Assembly: GCF_017643475.1 (NCBI RefSeq)
Contig: NZ_JAEPNI010000001.1
Coordinates: forward strand, 1,364,001 to 1,428,000
Source of the DNA: Maricaulis sp.
GTDB taxonomy: Bacteria > Pseudomonadota > Alphaproteobacteria > Caulobacterales > Maricaulaceae
Length of the DNA: 64,000 nucleotides
Direction of reading: 5' to 3'
Each line of letters opens with the position of its first letter. The stretch's first letter is position 1. Shown one piece after another: positions 62,005-64,000 of the stretch. Below the pieces are notes generated by a model. The model had not been told where the DNA came from, ran no database searches, and saw only the letters and a list, made by a program, of their open reading frames with translations. The translations under genes were made by a program, and so were the position numbers.

Positions 62005-62469
62005 TCACAGGGTTTGGGGTGGTGCCCGGGCGGGTGGTCGTATGTGGGCAAATTCGGTCGCGGCGAGGCCAGTGGTCCGCAATGAGATTGCCGCGCGGTC
62101 GTCGATCTGGCTCGGTTCGTGTGTGGCCTCGGCCGGAAGTGCTGCAGAGTGGGCCGCAGCGAAAGTACAGCTCTCAGATGTGTCAGCACTGGTCTCACGT
62201 TCTTCGATCTTCCCGGTAGAGAGATTGAGCCAGCGGCTCTGCCCGCCCAGACCTGCGGAACAGAAAACAACAGAGACAAAGCCGTCCTGGCCGTCACGGT
62301 CCAGCATATAGCCCTGAGGCAGGGCAGCCTGTGTTCCCGCCGCCAGAAGGGCGAGGGCCAGCAGGACCTGACGCAGGCTGTGCGAGATATAGCGACCAAT
62401 TTGTAACACGCACAGGGATCTAAATCGGGTTACGCCGGTAATCAATGCGACAGACAGTGCGCCCTGCAT
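62005..62469 (-). CDS. DUF2946-like protein, partner of the TonB receptor
   Basis: The 154-residue product has one hydrophobic segment (about residues 33-48, LRQVLLALALLAAGTQAALP) followed by QGYMLDRDGQDGFVSVVFC and a short Cys/His-containing tail (SESCTFAAAHSAALPAEATH). This layout fits DUF2946, small membrane-associated proteins often encoded beside copper receptors. The start at ATG 62469 lacks a good ribosome binding site and the first 25 residues may not be translated. First gene of a leftward two-gene unit. Confidence 0.65.
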   Translation of the reverse strand: MQGALSVALITGVTRFRSLCVLQIGRYISHSLRQVLLALALLAAGTQAALPQGYMLDRDGQDGFVSVVFCSAGLGGQSRWLNLSTGKIEERETSADTSESCTFAAAHSAALPAEATHEPSQIDDRAAISLRTTGLAATEFAHIRPPARAPPQTL

Positions 62470-62530
62470 CCAAAGTTCAGGTGACGAGCATCAACTCATC
62501 AAGAGTGCGGCACATCCAGGGAGTTTACAG

Positions 62531-63997
62531 GTGTTGAAAATCTCAACGGCCATGTTGGCCATGACAATGGGCATGGCGCAGGCGGACGCACAGGAGGGTA
62601 TGTGTGGCACATCCCCGATCGCTTACACGGTCCGGCACGTCGAGGATAACCGCTTTCAGATCGAGGCGAGTTTTACCGATCACAATGGCGTATTCGATGT
62701 TGGTTGGCGTGTGGCTGAGGGGACGCAGGACGGCCAAGCCGACTTCATCTCCGATCTGCATGCGCTGACCGCCTGTGGCGAGCGGGTTGAGCTGTACTAT
62801 CAGGGCTATGGAACCTGGAACGTGCCCGAGGCGCGTCGCGACGACGTGGTGCGTATCCAGTACGAGTTGGAAGCGGACCATGACCGTGCGGTCTGGAATA
62901 TCGGCAAGGAAGAAATCGCCTACCGCTTTGATGACGGGTTTTACTTTGTCGGTTCCGCGGTCATCGTCGCGGACTATTCCTAGACGGATTGCGATTTCGA
63001 GATCGTCATGGACGTGCCGGGCGATTGGAGCAGCGTTGCCGGCTGGGCCACACAGGATGGTGAGACTTTTGCGGCGGCTGATCTGCGCGAATTGCTGCGC
63101 AACATCCTTGTAACGGGCCCGGACCTGCAGCCGCATTATGCCGAGTTCGAGGGCATGCGCGTGACAATCCTCAAACAGGCCGAGTTGCGTGAGAATGGTG
63201 AGGTTTTCCAGACGCTTCTGGAGGACAGTATCGGTCGGTATGTCGAGGTTTTCGGTTCCGCCCCGGTAGATCGATACCTTGTCGTATTCGGCGACGACCC
63301 GGGCACGGATGGCGGGGCGTTTGCCAACAGTTTCGGCCAGCGCATGTCGGCACCCGCGCGAATGGGTGAGAAGCTCATGTGGGGGCGTATCCTGGCGCAT
63401 GAGGCGCTGCACACCTGGCTGGGACACGCTATCTACTCGACCAATGGCTGGGAATTGCAGTGGTTCAGCGAAGGCGGCACCGACTATCTGACCGGAAAAA
63501 CGCTCTACCATTCCGGCCAGATCGATGCCCAGGAAATGCTGTTCATCATCGAAGGCCAGGTTCGCCGTTTCTTCCTCGGACGGATCGCCAGCGGTGATAT
63601 CGACCTGTCTGAAGCCGGCCAGGAAAAACAGCAAAACCGCCAGCTCGTTTATGGCGGCGGAGCGCTTTTCCACCTGATGCTGGATGCGGAACTGACTGCG
63701 CGCCTGGGGGCAGGGAGCTATGAGGCGTTGCTGCGGGATCTCTACGAGAACTCCGATACCGGCTGGAGCCTGCGTACAATGTTGTCTTTCCTCGATCAGC
63801 GATCCGAGGGCTTGGCGTCAGAGATCTACGCCTTCCTCAACACGCCTTTCGATCATCAGGCCGTCCTGAACCGTCTGAATGGATACGGGCTTTCGGTGGC
63901 AACCTTTGGTCCAGACGAAATCCTGGTGCGCTACGAGGCGAATGGATGTTCCGGCAGTCGCGAGGCCGCCTGTATGCCAGCCTATTTCATGGACTAG
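62531..63997 (+). pseudogene. M61-like metallopeptidase gene interrupted by an in-frame TAG
   Basis: From GTG 62531 (GGGAG seven bases before it) a signal peptide (STAMLAMTMGMAQADA) and an N-terminal beta domain run to a TAG at 62981-62983 (codon 151). The same frame continues without other breaks, TDCDFEIVMDVPGDWSSVAG, to a stop at 63997. The second part has the zinc motif HEALH (residues 290-294) in RILAHEALHTWLGHA and WFSEGGTDYL, plus YGGGALFHLMLD, as in M61 glycyl-aminopeptidase-like enzymes. One nonsense change would explain the break; without read-through a short secreted fragment is made. GTG start on the strand opposite the DUF2946 gene, 61 bases away. Confidence 0.75.
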
Positions 63998-64000
63998 GCT

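Noticed and set aside
62981-62983. Pyrrolysine or other recoding at the TAG
   Set aside because: No pyl genes are visible and alphaproteobacteria are not known to use pyrrolysine; a nonsense mutation is simpler.

Overview
The window looks like chromosome of a dimorphic alphaproteobacterium of the Caulobacterales/Maricaulales group, most plausibly a marine Maricaulis/Oceanicaulis-like member of the Hyphomonadaceae. The basis is an essential hybrid kinase CckA directly downstream of fliQ-fliR-flhB, a full CtrA-type box (TTAA-N7-TTAAC) in front of flagellar genes, an alphaproteobacterial LexA box (GTTC-N7-GTTC) in front of recA, the F1-ATPase inhibitor zeta (DUF1476) next to purC, GC-rich DNA with strong codon bias, and large TonB-dependent receptors. 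Genus is inference; no 16S gene is present.

Layout. 1-2.7 kb: flagellar genes (fliO-fliP leftward, flgB-flgC-fliE rightward) around a CtrA box. 2.8-9.2 kb: an insertion of accessory genes (a lipoprotein di-heme peroxidase with Ig-like domains, a GIY-YIG nuclease with palindromic flanks, two tandem DUF885 metallopeptidase-like lipoproteins). 9.3-14 kb: fliQ-fliR-flhB-cckA. 14-18.6 kb: recA, alaS and a small NTF2-like gene. 18.6-20.4 kb: a leftward cluster of three mutually related STAS-like small proteins plus one unknown gene. 20.5-25.3 kb: icd, a TrmJ-like methyltransferase, an MBOAT O-acyltransferase and its SGNH-like partner. 25.5-28.3 kb: an accessory patch with a decayed MBOAT copy, an orphan amidoligase and a protein built from two copies of an unrecognised domain. 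28.4-34.9 kb: rpsD, small membrane genes, monothiol glutaredoxin, aldo/keto reductase, BolA, YHS protein, M28 peptidase. 35-42.6 kb: purine genes purL-purQ-purS, purC, purB, with the ATPase inhibitor. 41-43.4 kb: palindromic repeats with a DUF559 nuclease and a deleted GIY-YIG remnant. 44-55.6 kb: thrC, a VOC protein, an amidohydrolase, a frameshifted zinc-ribbon gene, radC, map, M28 peptidase, sfsA, a MoCF-domain gene, a vWA protein. 55.7-64 kb: a large TonB receptor, tRNA-Leu(UAA), a DUF2946-TonB receptor pair that may handle copper, and an M61-like peptidase gene broken by one in-frame amber codon.

Most of the window is housekeeping. The less ordinary signals are: (1) three nuclease-type ORFs (intact GIY-YIG, deleted GIY-YIG, DUF559) that each sit against short palindromic repeats, with two pairs of 25-nt inverted repeats differing by a compensatory base-pair change; (2) the triple STAS-like paralogue cluster, one member apparently starting at CTG; (3) the divergent pair of an orphan amidoligase and a duplicated-domain protein; (4) four broken genes (MBOAT remnant, GIY-YIG deletion, -1 frameshift, amber stop). 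Starts were chosen by Shine-Dalgarno match and family length. Many long antisense ORFs are shadows caused by GC-rich codon bias.
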